Shown here piece after piece: positions 1 to 12,700 of a stretch of 64,000 bases of DNA (the first letter of the stretch is position 1; each line of letters begins with the position of its first letter). The notes under the pieces are model-generated. The model was not told where the DNA came from, did no database searches, and worked only from the letters and a program-made list of their open reading frames with translations. The translations under genes were made by a program, and so were the position numbers. Source of the DNA: Alligator mississippiensis (Eukaryota; Chordata; Crocodylia; Alligatoridae); the NCBI RefSeq assembly GCF_030867095.1, contig NC_081824.1:137979433-138043432 (forward strand), given 5' to 3'.

Positions 1-492
1 CTACAAGTAGGTTGGGTTTGCTTTTGTCTGAATGAGTGGTAACATGCTAATGGTGATGTTTCTGCTTAGGAGATGGTGACTCTGGGTGCTGTGAGCTGCT
101 TTGGTCTCAGATACTTATTCTTCAGTTGCCTGACACTATGATGAAAATCTGAAATTATGCACTTTGCATGCAAGGGATTTGTCACTGCTCAGCCATGTGT
201 CTAGCCATATTTTTTATTGTTTTAGGAGGCAGGCTTACCCTTATCAGTGCAATGTGATGATGTGGTCTTTTTAGCTTTTTTTTTTTTTTTTTGGAGCTGC
301 AGCTGGGAATGTTAAATTTACAATGTCAGCATGACCTATGAGACCTTCAGGGCAAATGTGGTATTGTTGCTACCTGTGAGAAATGTCTTGGTCAATTCTG
401 TTCCCTGAATAGTGCAGGATCATTAATCCATGATGGTGCTCAGTCTTTAGAAGTGCTTTCAACTCACCAATACTTTAACTGTGTCCTTCTAG
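1..492. other. IGF2R intron (partial)
   Basis: Intron sequence before the first visible exon. Contains an 18-base T run near 275; no gene, RNA or recognisable repeat seen. Confidence 0.7.
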
Positions 493-629
493 AGACAGTG
501 AAGGAAACTCATTTGATCTTTCATCTCTGACACGGCATAGAGAGAACTGGGAAGCTATTTCCATGTTTGGTTCTGCACAGAGATACTATATTAATGTCTG
601 CAAGTCCTTAGTGACACATGGAGGTGCAG
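493..629 (+). CDS. IGF2R: IGF2R exon (human exon 30 equivalent), repeat 10 start
   Basis: Acceptor TTCTAG and donor GTAAGA flank an exon with 45 full codons, entering after two bases of a codon and leaving one base into the next. It encodes the first strands of repeat 10, recognisable from the FDLSSL start and the YYINVC motif found in every repeat of this receptor. An alternative acceptor two bases downstream would break the frame. Confidence 0.9.
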
Positions 630-720
630 GTAAGAGCAAGAAGAAAAAACATTTAATGGCTACCTTCTCATAAGTACTACCATACCTTCTTGTATATGAG
701 TCTTGAATAAGATTTGTACC

Positions 721-752
<32 letters not shown>

Positions 753-3700
753 GAAGGAAAAACCCCTTTCCTTAAGTGCTGGTAAGTTTGTGTGGGGTTT
801 TTTGTGGGGGTTTTTTTGGTTTTGTTTGTTTTTTTAGGGTGCTTTTCCCAGGGAAGCTGCAGTAGTTGGGGAGCAAAAACTCCTGTCTCTTCATATGATC
901 CCCACACCCCCACACACAGAGAGCAGGATACCATAAGTGCTGCTGGCTGAGCAAATTGCTTGACCCCTCTTCTCTTGAGCTGTTCTGGGTGGGCAGCCAG
1001 CAGTGCCTGCCTGGTCAGCTGAGGGTCTTATCCTAGGCAGTAGCACCTGCAGGGTCAGCTGAAGGACCACCCAGCTGATTCAGGAGAAGCCTCTGCCTTG
1101 GCATCCAGGGCTCAGCTCTGCTTTAGAAATGCAGTGGAGCTGAGCCCAAGTGCTGTGGCAGAGGCTTTTGTTGAGCTGCTGGCAGGTTCTGCAGCTTGAG
1201 CCTCTGGGGGAAAGCGAAATCTCTACAAGCAGTAGCTAGGGATCCTTGTGTGTTCGTAGTGCTGCTCTATGTACTGTGCATTCATTGCTACTTTTTCTTT
1301 TCCCCAAGCAGAGGCTTGAACCGCAGAAGCTGCTGTTATCTTTTTTTTTTTTTTTGCTTAAAAGGTACACAAATTTCCAGCAGCTGGTTTTTGTTTTGCT
1401 TTGTTTTTTGAGGACAAAAAAGTGCATTTTATATGAAAGAATTTGGTAATGATTGCTTTCAGTTCTGCCACCTTCCTACTGCTGATGGAGCAGCAGGTCA
1501 TTAGGCAGAAAAGAGATGGACAGCTGTTTCTTAAGCAACAGAGAAGGCCATTTTGACTAAAACTAGCAGAAGTGCCCAGCAGTACTTGTATTCCCAGCTC
1601 TGCTTAATCACAGCCTTTCTTTACTGTTCTCTAGTACTTTTACCCCAAGTCTCCTTTTTTTGTCTCGAGTCCCTGGAAGGAGGGCACAAGAAATGTGCTT
1701 CTTGGAGAAGTGTGACTGCTTGAGAGAGTTTAACTCCTCAAAGGTGGATCTTAGATCCTTTGCAGAATGGTGGTATTTTAGGAGCAAGCTTTCAGGCTGT
1801 TGCTCTTTCATGCTGACTGCCCATCAGGTTGCTATAGAGGTTGTTGATCCCCCATTCTGCTGTATGCCTTATTGTGAGGTGGACATAGTCTTTGGCCAGG
1901 GGTGGGGATGCTTAGTGACTAAAATGAACATAACCAAGTTTTTAGGAAAGACAGATCAGCCTCTTGAAGTGAGGTTCATGCTAAACATACTTAAGTCAGA
2001 TTAGGTGAGGAACCAATGCTATGCCACTTAAATCATCCTTCTGGGCAAGTCTCCTATATTTAAAAGCTGATCTGAAATTCTTGGGACAAGTAATAAGGGT
2101 ACAGAACAAAATGCTCTTCTACTGTCTTGCATTGCATTTAGGTTCCTGTCCATTAAATGCTGCTGCTTGCCTGGTGGATGGTTCCAGTTATATCAATATA
2201 GGGGAGGTTGCTGAAGGACCACGATGGGAAAATGGCATTACTGTTCTCAAGTATGTTAATGGGGATAAGTGCCCAGACAAGATTCGCAAGAAGATGACAA
2301 TACTGCGCCTCAAGTGTGATGAAAGTAAAGTTGTAAGTATTTTGGTGGGGATGAGGTCTTATCTTGCTGTGATATTAGCTTTGCTGAGAAGGGAAAAGTG
2401 GAGCACATTTTAGATTGCTTAGGGAGCTAAGCTAGAGAGAGAATTCCAGATTTAAATGCTCAATCTGACCACATGAGCAAAAATCTTAATGTCTACTGTA
2501 CCTGCTAGTGCAAATATTGCTCTCTACTGTGTTTTTGGTTTTCCTTTTTTAAAATATACTCAACAATGGAGTTCTGATACCTTCCTCTGGAAAAGAATTG
2601 CACTAACAAAATGTCTTCAAGAATTTTGCTGCTAATACTAGCCTAAATGTTCCTCATTAATTTCACTTAGTTTTTAGTGGCACTTGTATGTATGCACGCT
2701 ATGATGCATGCAGTTCTTTGTTTTTATGCCTTTTCAGTATTCTAGACAAGTTCCTCATGCTCTTCCTGTGCAACAGCATCCCTAAGGCTAGTGGTGTGAG
2801 GCTTTTTAAGTTTTTTTTTTTTTTTGTTTTTGTTTTTAAGTCTGAGCCCTTCTGCAGCTAATAACTGTTCCTCTGCCAATTTGAAGTGGTCAGAACTGAA
2901 TGCAGTAGGCCGGCTGCTGAATCACTGGAGTAGGATGCACTGCTACCCAGTCTAAGATGGGTTAAACTTGGCTTATGCTCAAGGAATTGCCTATTGTGAA
3001 ACTCCTTTTAATTTTTTGTTTTGTTTCAGGAATCTAAACCAGAGCTGGTAACTGCGCTGGAAGACTGTGAATATACTTTCTTGTGGTTCACTGCTGCTGC
3101 ATGTCCTTTGACAAACAACATGAACAATGATTGTAGAGTAACAAACCCAGTCACAGGTAGGAGACCTAGTGATTCCTATGCATGTGGATCTGGCATATGG
3201 CAGATGTGAAGGATAGCTGGGAACAGTTGTGCATTTGATCATTTTCAAATAGCCTTGTCCTAATGGGATAAGGGGAAGAGTGAGAGAATTCTGAATCCCA
3301 AATTCCTTTGCCAAATTGGTCTCTAGAACTACTTCCTCTTGGGGTGGAGGCTTTTCTTAAACACCTTCTTTAGGGGAGAGCCTTTATGTTGAGGGGAGGG
3401 AACACAGGAGAGAAAGGGAGGACCTCCTACAGCTGTTTTGGCTTGGTTTATAATGTGAAGGCTGTTGGCAGGCCCTGACCCTGCTATTGACTCGAACATC
3501 CAAACTCTGAAATTTTTATTTGCCTTTTAAGCTGGTCATCAAAACTTGGTAGAGACTGATTTCTACTGATTACTTTTTTTTTTTATGCCTCCAAATCTGT
3601 TAAAGCATCTTTTTTTTGTCACAGATTTGTTTGCAGGGGACCCCCAAAGTCCCTAGTTCAGTACTTCCCATACTCCGTCAGCATGGCCGCTCACTCCCAA

Positions 3701-6700
3701 CTCCCAGCCCTCCTCCCCTGTGACACTATCTGCTGATGTTGCGACCCCGTTTGGGGTCACGACCCACAGTTAGGGAATTGCTGCCCTAGTTTCTACCTAC
3801 TGTTCTGCCACTTGCCCCAAGGTTATCCTGAGAGCTTCCTACAGCAAACCTCAGCTCCATTGCCCTTATACCACATCCTGCAGTTGCACTGAAGGAGTTC
3901 CTGCCAGCCACAGGTAGCCACCCCATTGGGTTATGCTTGGAGTATTGCCTGCCTAGAAATCATTCTTTCTACATGCAAATCAGTAAGGAGACAAAGCAAG
4001 AGGATTGTCTATGTCGTCTTGCTTATGTAATTCTTTTTATCCTGACTGTAGGTTTGGAGACAGCAAAGCAAAATAAGTTAAGTTTCTTGCCCCCTCGTCT
4101 GGCTATACCGTAGTTCCCTGAGAGACCTGTCAGTATCCCCAGAATTCAGCTTTCCTGTTGGTTTTTTTTGTCAGCACTGGCAGCTAGGGTAATTGAACTC
4201 TTGAAGACCTTAATTCTACCCTAGCTAGACTCCCTAAAAGCCTTCAAGGCTAACCCACTCCCCCCATCAGCATTTATTCTAATTGCTTATCAGTTACCAC
4301 CCGTCTGGCTTGATGGGCAACTTGTCTCAGATATACGTAGGAATGGATTTCTCTGTCTCTCTTGTTTTTAAAAAAATAAAATAAAAACATTTCCCCCTTC
4401 TGATCTTTCTGCAGGCCACCTGTTTGACCTGAATTCTTTGAAGAGGGAAGCTGGCTACACTCTCTATGACAACAAGAGCAGAAAAACTGTTCAGTTGGGT
4501 ATTTGTGATGAAGTTAAAAGCTCATGTGGTACTGGGGTTGGTAAGTGTTGTTCTGAATATTTTTTTTTCCCCCTTTGGTGCCACAAAACCAGTTGTAAGC
4601 ACGATAGTAGGTACAGTATGTCGGTAAAATTTTTTTGTTTTATCACAAAGTTAACAAAGGATTTTTAAAAAAATCCACAAATATAGGGGCTGTTGAAAGG
4701 AAGGTGACAGCAGCTAGTTAAGACTAGATTAAACTATAAACTTAAGTTTTATGCCTTGCAGTGGCATTCCAGATTCCTTTAAAAGTGAACATCCATCAGT
4801 GCTAGATCTGAGGTGTCAGGAGGACTGTTCTGTACTAGCATGTGAAGTATGGTATGAACTAGAGAGGGGGTGGGAGCGTGGTTTCTGAGGACCATGGAGG
4901 TAGACCAGTAGGTTGGCTGTCAGGTGGGGCCAGGATCCTACAACTTTCTAGAGCTCTTCAGCGGACTCTGCCTCCATGCCTATGCAGTCAGCAAGCTCCT
5001 GATCTGGGTTTGAGGATTTTCTTCCAAATTGTAAGATTCAGATTAGAAGATGTAGATCCTAGAAGATAGCAGTTTGTCTTGTTAAGAAAACCAAACTTTC
5101 ACTCCTCCTGGAGCAGCTCACTGTGATCAGACAGTAGTGGCCAATAACTTTGCTGCTTGTTTCTTGAGGGGTGTGTGTAGGGGCTGGGTATATGATGGGA
5201 GGCAGGTGCCTGCTGGCACTGGGGAAAACTCTGGGCACTGGGGCTGCAGGAGAGGTGGTGGGGAGGGGCCCTTCAGTGGCAGAGGGGAGCTGTGTGGCCA
5301 GGCTGGTGGCACCATGGCTGGTGCCCTTGCTTGCAGGGGTGGGGTGGCTGGGTGGGAGAGGCTGCAAGGCTTGTGGGTAGGAGGGGGCTGTGGGTGGGAG
5401 TGAGGGGTACTGGCAGACCTGGGGGGAGCAGGGAGCTGTGGCTTGGGATTGAGGGGCACTGGGGGGCTGTGGGGCTGGAATAAGGGGCACCAGGGGAGGG
5501 GTGGGGGGCTGCAGGTCTAGAGTGGGGGCACTTGCAGCACTAAGCGTCTGCAGGTTGGGAGTGAGACGGCAGCAGGGCTGGGGTGGGGAGGAGCTGTGGC
5601 TTGGGAATGAGGGGCAATGGAATGGGCGAGGCAAGGCACTGGCATATCACTGTCTCCCTGCAATCATACTGCTCTTTGGGAACTTGAAATATGGTAACCG
5701 TATCTGAATCAGAACTTCCTAGACCTTAAAATGCTGGAGGTTGCAAGCAGGGGAGGAACAGCAGAAAAACCCTGGTCTGCCTGGGTTCACTCTTAGCATC
5801 TCCTTCCTGCTAGTGTGACGTACAGAATATTGGGCAAAATGGACCTATGGTCTGACCCAGTACATGGCAGTTCTTATGGTCTATCATGAAATCAAACTTG
5901 AGTGATGATCTCATGATAGGAGGATGTTGCACAAATTTTTATAGTAGTAGATGCATGCCCTTTGACTTGTCCTGAGACTAACTCAAACAGCTTATTCCAT
6001 CTGTATATTAAGTACCCTCAGCCATAATAGGCTTGGTTTTGTCATGTAATAAAACTGAACCTGCTGAGGGGGTTTCGATCCTATCTAGACTGTCTTCTCT
6101 AGGCCGCAGTGTGCTACAGAAAGTAAATTCATCCTATTGCCCAGGGAACTTGGAATTAATAGACAGAATAGGAAAACGTTGCTGTCAGTATCTACTTCTT
6201 ACATTTCTTCAAGACACCTTGAAAAATAAGGATGACGTGATGGAACCCTATGATGGGGAACCTGCTAAGCTTAGAGGAATCCTACTATTGTCCTTTAGGG
6301 AAGAAAACTCCCAGTTTTGTTTGGAAGGGGGCAATCTCTCCCAAGCCACTCAGAATTGTCTATGATAAGTCTCTCTTTCAAATTCCAGATCAGTGAGACT
6401 TATCATTGGAGTTTGAAAGAGAGACCAGTGCTGAAAATCCTGTTTGTTCATTCACACGTGGCTGAGTATCAGTCTTAGTAATCTAGGACCCCAGTTACTG
6501 ACCTGGTAAGCCTCAGAGCTCTTGCAATTTTGTGTGCGACTATGTACGGAGGACACTAAATGCATCTTGTTACCACTTTAGGTAACTTCTCTTGGTAGAG
6601 GTGCAGTAATATGCAAAGGGTTTAGCACACATCAAATGGACAATTAACTTGCGTGGTTTTGTCTTTAAGCAAAAATCTTTTCCAGCTCAATGGACCCCAC

Positions 6701-9700
6701 ATGTTAAATGTTTGTGCCATCATAATGTTATTCCATGAAGCAAGCACATGCATTATTTGTGGGAATGTGGGGAATTGTGGTTCTGTTAGTTTTGAAATGT
6801 TGCATGTTGAGCGACTGCTCATAGGCATAAAACAGGGCAGGCAAAACAGATTTAAGTAGAAAAATTGGCTCTTCATTTAAACAGTTCTGTTATATAAATA
6901 CAGTAAAAGCTCTGTTATCTGACATCCCCTGGGAATGGGGGATGCCAGTTAAATCAAATATGCACTGTCTGGTGCACTCCCTGGCGTCAGTGTGCCGGGG
7001 GACAGAGAAGGGGCCCCCACGCAGGCTGCTTTGCCCCAGGCCGTGGGCTGAAGAAGTGACAAAGAAAAGCTCGGCTTGCAGCGCAGAAACTGGAAGTCCC
7101 CTAGAAGTGGTGCTTCTGCTTCCGTTTTTGCTGTGTCCCTTGGATGCCAGTTAGTAGAGTTTTCCAGCTAATAAAGTGTCGGTTAACGCAGCTTTTGCTG
7201 TACTCTTTGAAATGATGGAAGCCATGGACTTAGGCCTAAATTGGTATAACTTCATTAAACCGTCAGCCTGTAGCAAGCTTAATGATGCTGCTTTTTCATT
7301 ATCCATATCTAGAAACAGGGAAAATTTGCTTAAGGTTTTAAGGTCACTTTCATCAGTGCCAGTCCTGTATGGTATTAAGGATTTTAATTTCAATGCAATT
7401 GCAGTAGAGTGGATGATTAGTACCTTTATCTCTTGAAATGCCAGCACTTTTTAATAATTGAAACCAACTGGGAGTGTATCTGTTAATTAAAGAGAAACTG
7501 GAGAGCCATTGATCTTTTTTTAAAAAGTAAAAGAAAGACCGGTTCCTAAATCTTAAAGGCACTTTTAGTGACCCGAAGATACAGGTAAGCACTGCGAGTA
7601 GATGCATGCCTTATTCCTAATACTTTCATTTTCAAATAGTAGAATTTTCAATGGGGGCTAAGCATCTTGTTACATAACCACGTTTTTTTGAAAATGCCAC
7701 CAGACTTCACTCCATTCCCCCACCTCCACCCACACATACTTTTCACCGGGCTGGTCATAGGCTGTATTCCCAGCCTCTCAATGAACAGTTAATAGAAATC
7801 GGTTTTAAACATTTTTAAAAAATTTGACACTATTCCTATGTATTGAGTACACTAAAATGTGCAGTGTAAATGCTGCCTCTTGCAAGCAAGCTGTTGAATG
7901 AATCTCACACACTTCAGTATGAAGGTGATAAACCTTGTTCTGAAATGAGGTTTCTTGCTTGTTTTGTATTAATTCCTGGTTAAAATGTTGAATTGCTTGG
8001 ATTTTTAAACTCTGTACTTTGTGCAAGGCAGTGGTTGTAAATCTAAATTTAAACCTACCAGTGCAACTCTTTGTTATAGCAGTTCTATGTACTGAAAGAC
8101 TTCAGATTAAAAAAAAAGCATGAGAACGCTTTTTCCAGACTTCTTTACAATCTTATTTATAACTTCCTGAAGACATAAGGAACAATGAATGGTTGCATGA
8201 TACAGTCGTTTTATTTCCAAATCTAACTCTTCCTCATTTAATTTTATTTAGGCGTCTGCATTAGTGATGGTCAGAAACATATTATTGCTGGAAGACAGAG
8301 CAAAATGTTAACCTATCAGGATCAAGTACTGAAACTGGTCTATGAAGGGGGAGATCCTTGTCCAGTGAATTCTGCATTGAAACACAGAAGTCACTTTAGC
8401 TTTGTGTGCAAATCAGATGCTGGAGATGGTCAGCCTGTTCTCTTATCTTTTGATGAACAGACCTGCACACACTACTTTTCCTGGCATACTTCTCTAGCTT
8501 GTGAAGAGGAGGTAAGGATCCACAAGCTGAAGTTTTGACAAGGAAACCATAGTAACAGTGCTTCAACACTGCTGTTAATGTTTAGATTCTTCCTTTCAGA
8601 AGATAAGCTTCTTCTAATACAGAAGTTTTTTGTAAAGAGACCTCTGCTAAGCTTCCTGGGTGGGGATAACTCTTCCTACAGGAAGTATTTGTTTTGTCTA
8701 GCTAATGAAGCAGCAGTAAATACAGTGTATGGAGCTTGTATCATGGAAAGTAAAAGTTTGGCTCTAGTTAACAAGCCCCATTTAAGACAGGATTCAGGAC
8801 AGGGTGGCACCTTCTGCCTGACTTCAAACTGCATTAGTTTTCAGACCTCCAAGCCCTGCAAAGGGAAGTCTTTTGGGTAATGTTCCTAACTAATCTATTA
8901 GGAAGACCCTATGTCTCCCAACCAGAACAGTACCAGGCTCATTTTCAGCTTAACCACTGAGTTTTGGTATTTGCAAGTTAATTTAATTTCATGATTTGTG
9001 TGTGTATATGCATCTTTTCTTGAAAATGCTGTGGATGGAACAGATTATTGTAGGACCCTCAGGGTGAACTTCTCCAATATGTTATACAGGGCATCAGTGG
9101 CCCTGTATAATGGCCACTGATTGTAATGATCATAATGGTCCTTTTCTGTCTCTAAAACTGGACACTGATAAAAGTGTGTTGCTCCCAATTAAATTCTTTG
9201 ATACTGATAACACTGGAACCTTTAATTTTCAATAATGCCAGTAAATATTAACTTGCTAGGAATAGCAGCCTTGCTTATACAATGAGAAGTTTACTGCATT
9301 ATCAGCTAATGATTTGAGTATTTCACTTTAAGTGTAATCCTGTGCCTATTTTTGGTTTACTGTGAAATTTATCTGAATTTCAGTGGCTATGTGTATTTGC
9401 AGACTAATACTTTCTCATGTGCTGTGGCCTATAAGCATTAAGAGTCCCTTAATGCATTTGCTCTAATGATCTTGGGTTTGTTTGGAAGCTCTCATTTTGA
9501 AAATGCATTTACCTTTTTTTTCCAAGTGTAATTTCCCCTTTCTGACCAAAGGGTGTCATTGCAGAACAAACAATTCCATGAGAACATCAAACATGTTTCT
9601 TAACAGGTGAAATGCTCGGTGTTGAATGGCAGCTCAGTTATTGACCTCTCCCCTTTGATCCATCGAACGGGTTATTATGAGGCATTTGATGATGATGATC

Positions 9701-12700
9701 TAACTGACCTCACTCCAGACTTCTACATTAATATTTGTGAGCCCCTCAATCCAATCAAAGATGTCAGCTGCCCTCCTGGGGCAGCAGTCTGCATGGTTCC
9801 TGTTACTGGTCCTCCTATAGTAAGTACAGTATCCAGAAACCACTGGAATACTGAGAACTGACAAATGTATCCTGAAAACCTCCCTGATGTAGTGAAATGT
9901 CTTGTTTGGAGTCAGGATTGTTGAGGGGGGTGAAGGAAGCTGTAGATGGATTAAAACAGCATCAGCAAAGGTCTATCCATTATGCATCTTCTACTGTTAG
10001 TGTCTTCATCTTATCCCAAATGAGATAATCTCTGGTATTCCAAGCTTCCCTGTCAGTCATGCTGACAGCTCTTACTGATGGACCAAAACCCGTAAGCAAA
10101 TATCTCTATCTCCTGGGTTTTCATTAAAAATAGCTGCTGAATATTTCAGTTGGTGAGCAGAAAACTAACTAGCCACCTTGTGTGGCAGAGCAGAGTGTTA
10201 CATTTCTGCTTCACCTTTTAGATAGGTCAGTGAGGAAAACTAATACAATGTTAAAGATCTACAAAACTTCACAAGAAGATTTGATGACCAGATACAGCCA
10301 AAACACCATGATAGAGTTTGAAGGTGATAGCACAGTCTTAGGCAAGACTGCCAGGGATACTAATGTTCTCTTACTGAAATGTGCTACCCTTAAAGTAAGT
10401 GAGGAGGGGCAAATGGACAAATGAAAGTATTTAAAGTTAAATTCCTTTCGACTTGTTCTAAAGATGTATCTGTTTTTAAGGAGAGCAATTATAGGGAATG
10501 ACTTCCAGGTGCACTTGGCTTGAGCTGGAGCAAGCATAGCCAATAGAACATGTAGGGGTTCAGTTCCTTTGATACGAGTCAGTTCTTAATACGCATTTTG
10601 TTAACAAGTGTGCTTTGCTTATTTAGGACATTGGTCGCATCACTGAACCTCCCACTCTAAATCCTGCAACAAATGAAGTCCATATTACTTTTAACAGTAC
10701 CACGCCTTGTCCAGCAGACAGAAAGCTCAACTATACTTCCCTTATAGTCTTCCAGTGTGAAAGAGGAATAGCTCTGGTAAGAAGCATTCACATGTTGGAA
10801 TGAAAAGATAAGCTAAAAGCAGGAGGATAAAATATATGAGCATATAGAAATGAGCACTGATCAGGGAGTGTTGCTTTTTCTTAGTGTGGTGATTTTGAAA
10901 CTTTCTTGACTGCATATAGTTAGCTGCAAAATTATTACTGCTTATATCCCCTACACCTGATGTCTCTGCATGTTCCTTCCATAGGAGAAGCGACACAGAC
11001 ATCAGCATGTGACAGCCCCATTATGCACTGCACGTCATTCAAAAGCCCCACTGTCATTATTAAAATGTAGGCGCGTTCCCTTTGGCACAATGTTCCGTAT
11101 CCCAGTTTGAAAGCCACTGGCTTAGTGGATTTTTGTTTTGAACTTTATGCAAGAACAGTGAATATTAAAGAAGATGCTTGTGAAGTAAATAGCCCAATTC
11201 AGTTGTTTTTAAGGTGCACTTTTTTCCTCTGGGTATGGCAGGCTATGCGGGTTACAAAGCTGAATCAGCTAAGTGGGGAATAACTCTAAGCTCTCATTTT
11301 TCAGTAACAGCATTCAGTGAGTCTTTTCTTTTTAACCCTGTACCAAAAGTCAGAAAACCTGAAATCTGTAAATCTTTCTTCTGTCCTGCATTGAGTTTTT
11401 CCATGTTTTTTTTAGAAGGTGATTTGTTCTTAGGCATGTGAGATAGGAAATGCTAGGGAAGGTTGTCTGGCTGCCTGTATTTTCAGGCTAGGTACAGAAA
11501 TTGCACAGAAACTGGTATAAGTGAGTGGAAACTGGTTCAAATCTAACACAACAGAAGTTCAGTGCATGGAACGCACTTTCAAAATGGCTGCAACTCAGTT
11601 TAAGATAAGCCTGGATGGATGAAGTATCAGACTTAAACTGGATTTAACCTAAATCAGTTATTGAATTTCTGTCCCAGATCCCCTCTAGATTCACGTTTTA
11701 ATTCAACCCTCCAGCCACCCATGATGCTTTGGATCTCTTCTGCAAACCTCCCATGCAGGGTGAGTGGGCTAGCCTTGGTCCAAGCTGCCTGTTTCAGCTG
11801 AGCCAGGGAGGCGTGCTCTAGCACCTATCCCTCCCCAGCTTCTGCCCTGGGCCACTGCAGGCATGTGGCTGCATTTCTGGTGTGAAAAATGAATGTCTGT
11901 TCACTTGCCTATTAATTCAGTCAGTGCAGTTTAGACCTAACCTACGAAGATTCAACCTCAGGCTTTTTGATTACCTGTACTTAGCCTGACTATTTTCTAC
12001 AGAATTACTGTGTAACTGAGTAGATATCAAACTAGAATCCTTTCTGCCAAGTTAAGGACTCTTTCCTGATCGGGGACCAAGTTAAGGATGCACAGCAAGC
12101 TGTAAATGTTAGTGCTTCTCAAGTGCTCAAATGCATGTCCAAGGTGTTCTTCTAATGTAGCTGGGTCTTATTCATAGGTTAATATAAGCAAAGGAAGACA
12201 AGAACTTGTGAGAAACTTCAGCAAAGCCACTTCCTTCAGAGATGCATTCCTTCAAAATCTGACAACTTGGGGGGCGGGAATCACATTTATCTTGCTGAAT
12301 TTCTTGTTTTAGAGCCAAACTAAAGTTCCAAAATGTCAAATGGAAATATTCTTTCCCCATGTAGTCGACCAATTTTGGTTTGAAGTCTCTCTTTAAACAA
12401 AATTGGGAAGGGAACAAAACTATTTTAATTGAACTAAAGCTGAATTTTATTAAGGATTTTTTCTTTGAGATTCTTCTGGAACTTTTTAGGTTTTGTTCAA
12501 TGCCAAATGTAGCCAAATTTTGAACTTCCATTTCGTGGAAAACAGTCGTCTTTTTTTTTTCTTCATCCTGCAAATCCTTTAGATAAGATACAAAATGGAT
12601 GCTTTGATGCTTGCAAAATGTTCAAGTTGTAGTATTTTGTACAGGTGGTAGCCCTGAACCAAGATTACAGTCAGTTAAGACTTCTCCTGACTGCTAAGTA

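Larger units (their letters stand above)
4541..8251. other. IGF2R 3.7-kb intron
   Basis: Besides the G-rich tract, the old repeat tail and the hairpins listed here, I see no genes. The stretch 6940-7150 is slightly GC-rich; the remainder is AT-rich and unique-looking. Confidence 0.55.

Noticed and set aside
5059-5634. 191-codon minus-strand frame rich in proline
   Set aside because: Low-complexity translation of the G-rich tract; no domain, and several frames on both strands are open for the same reason.
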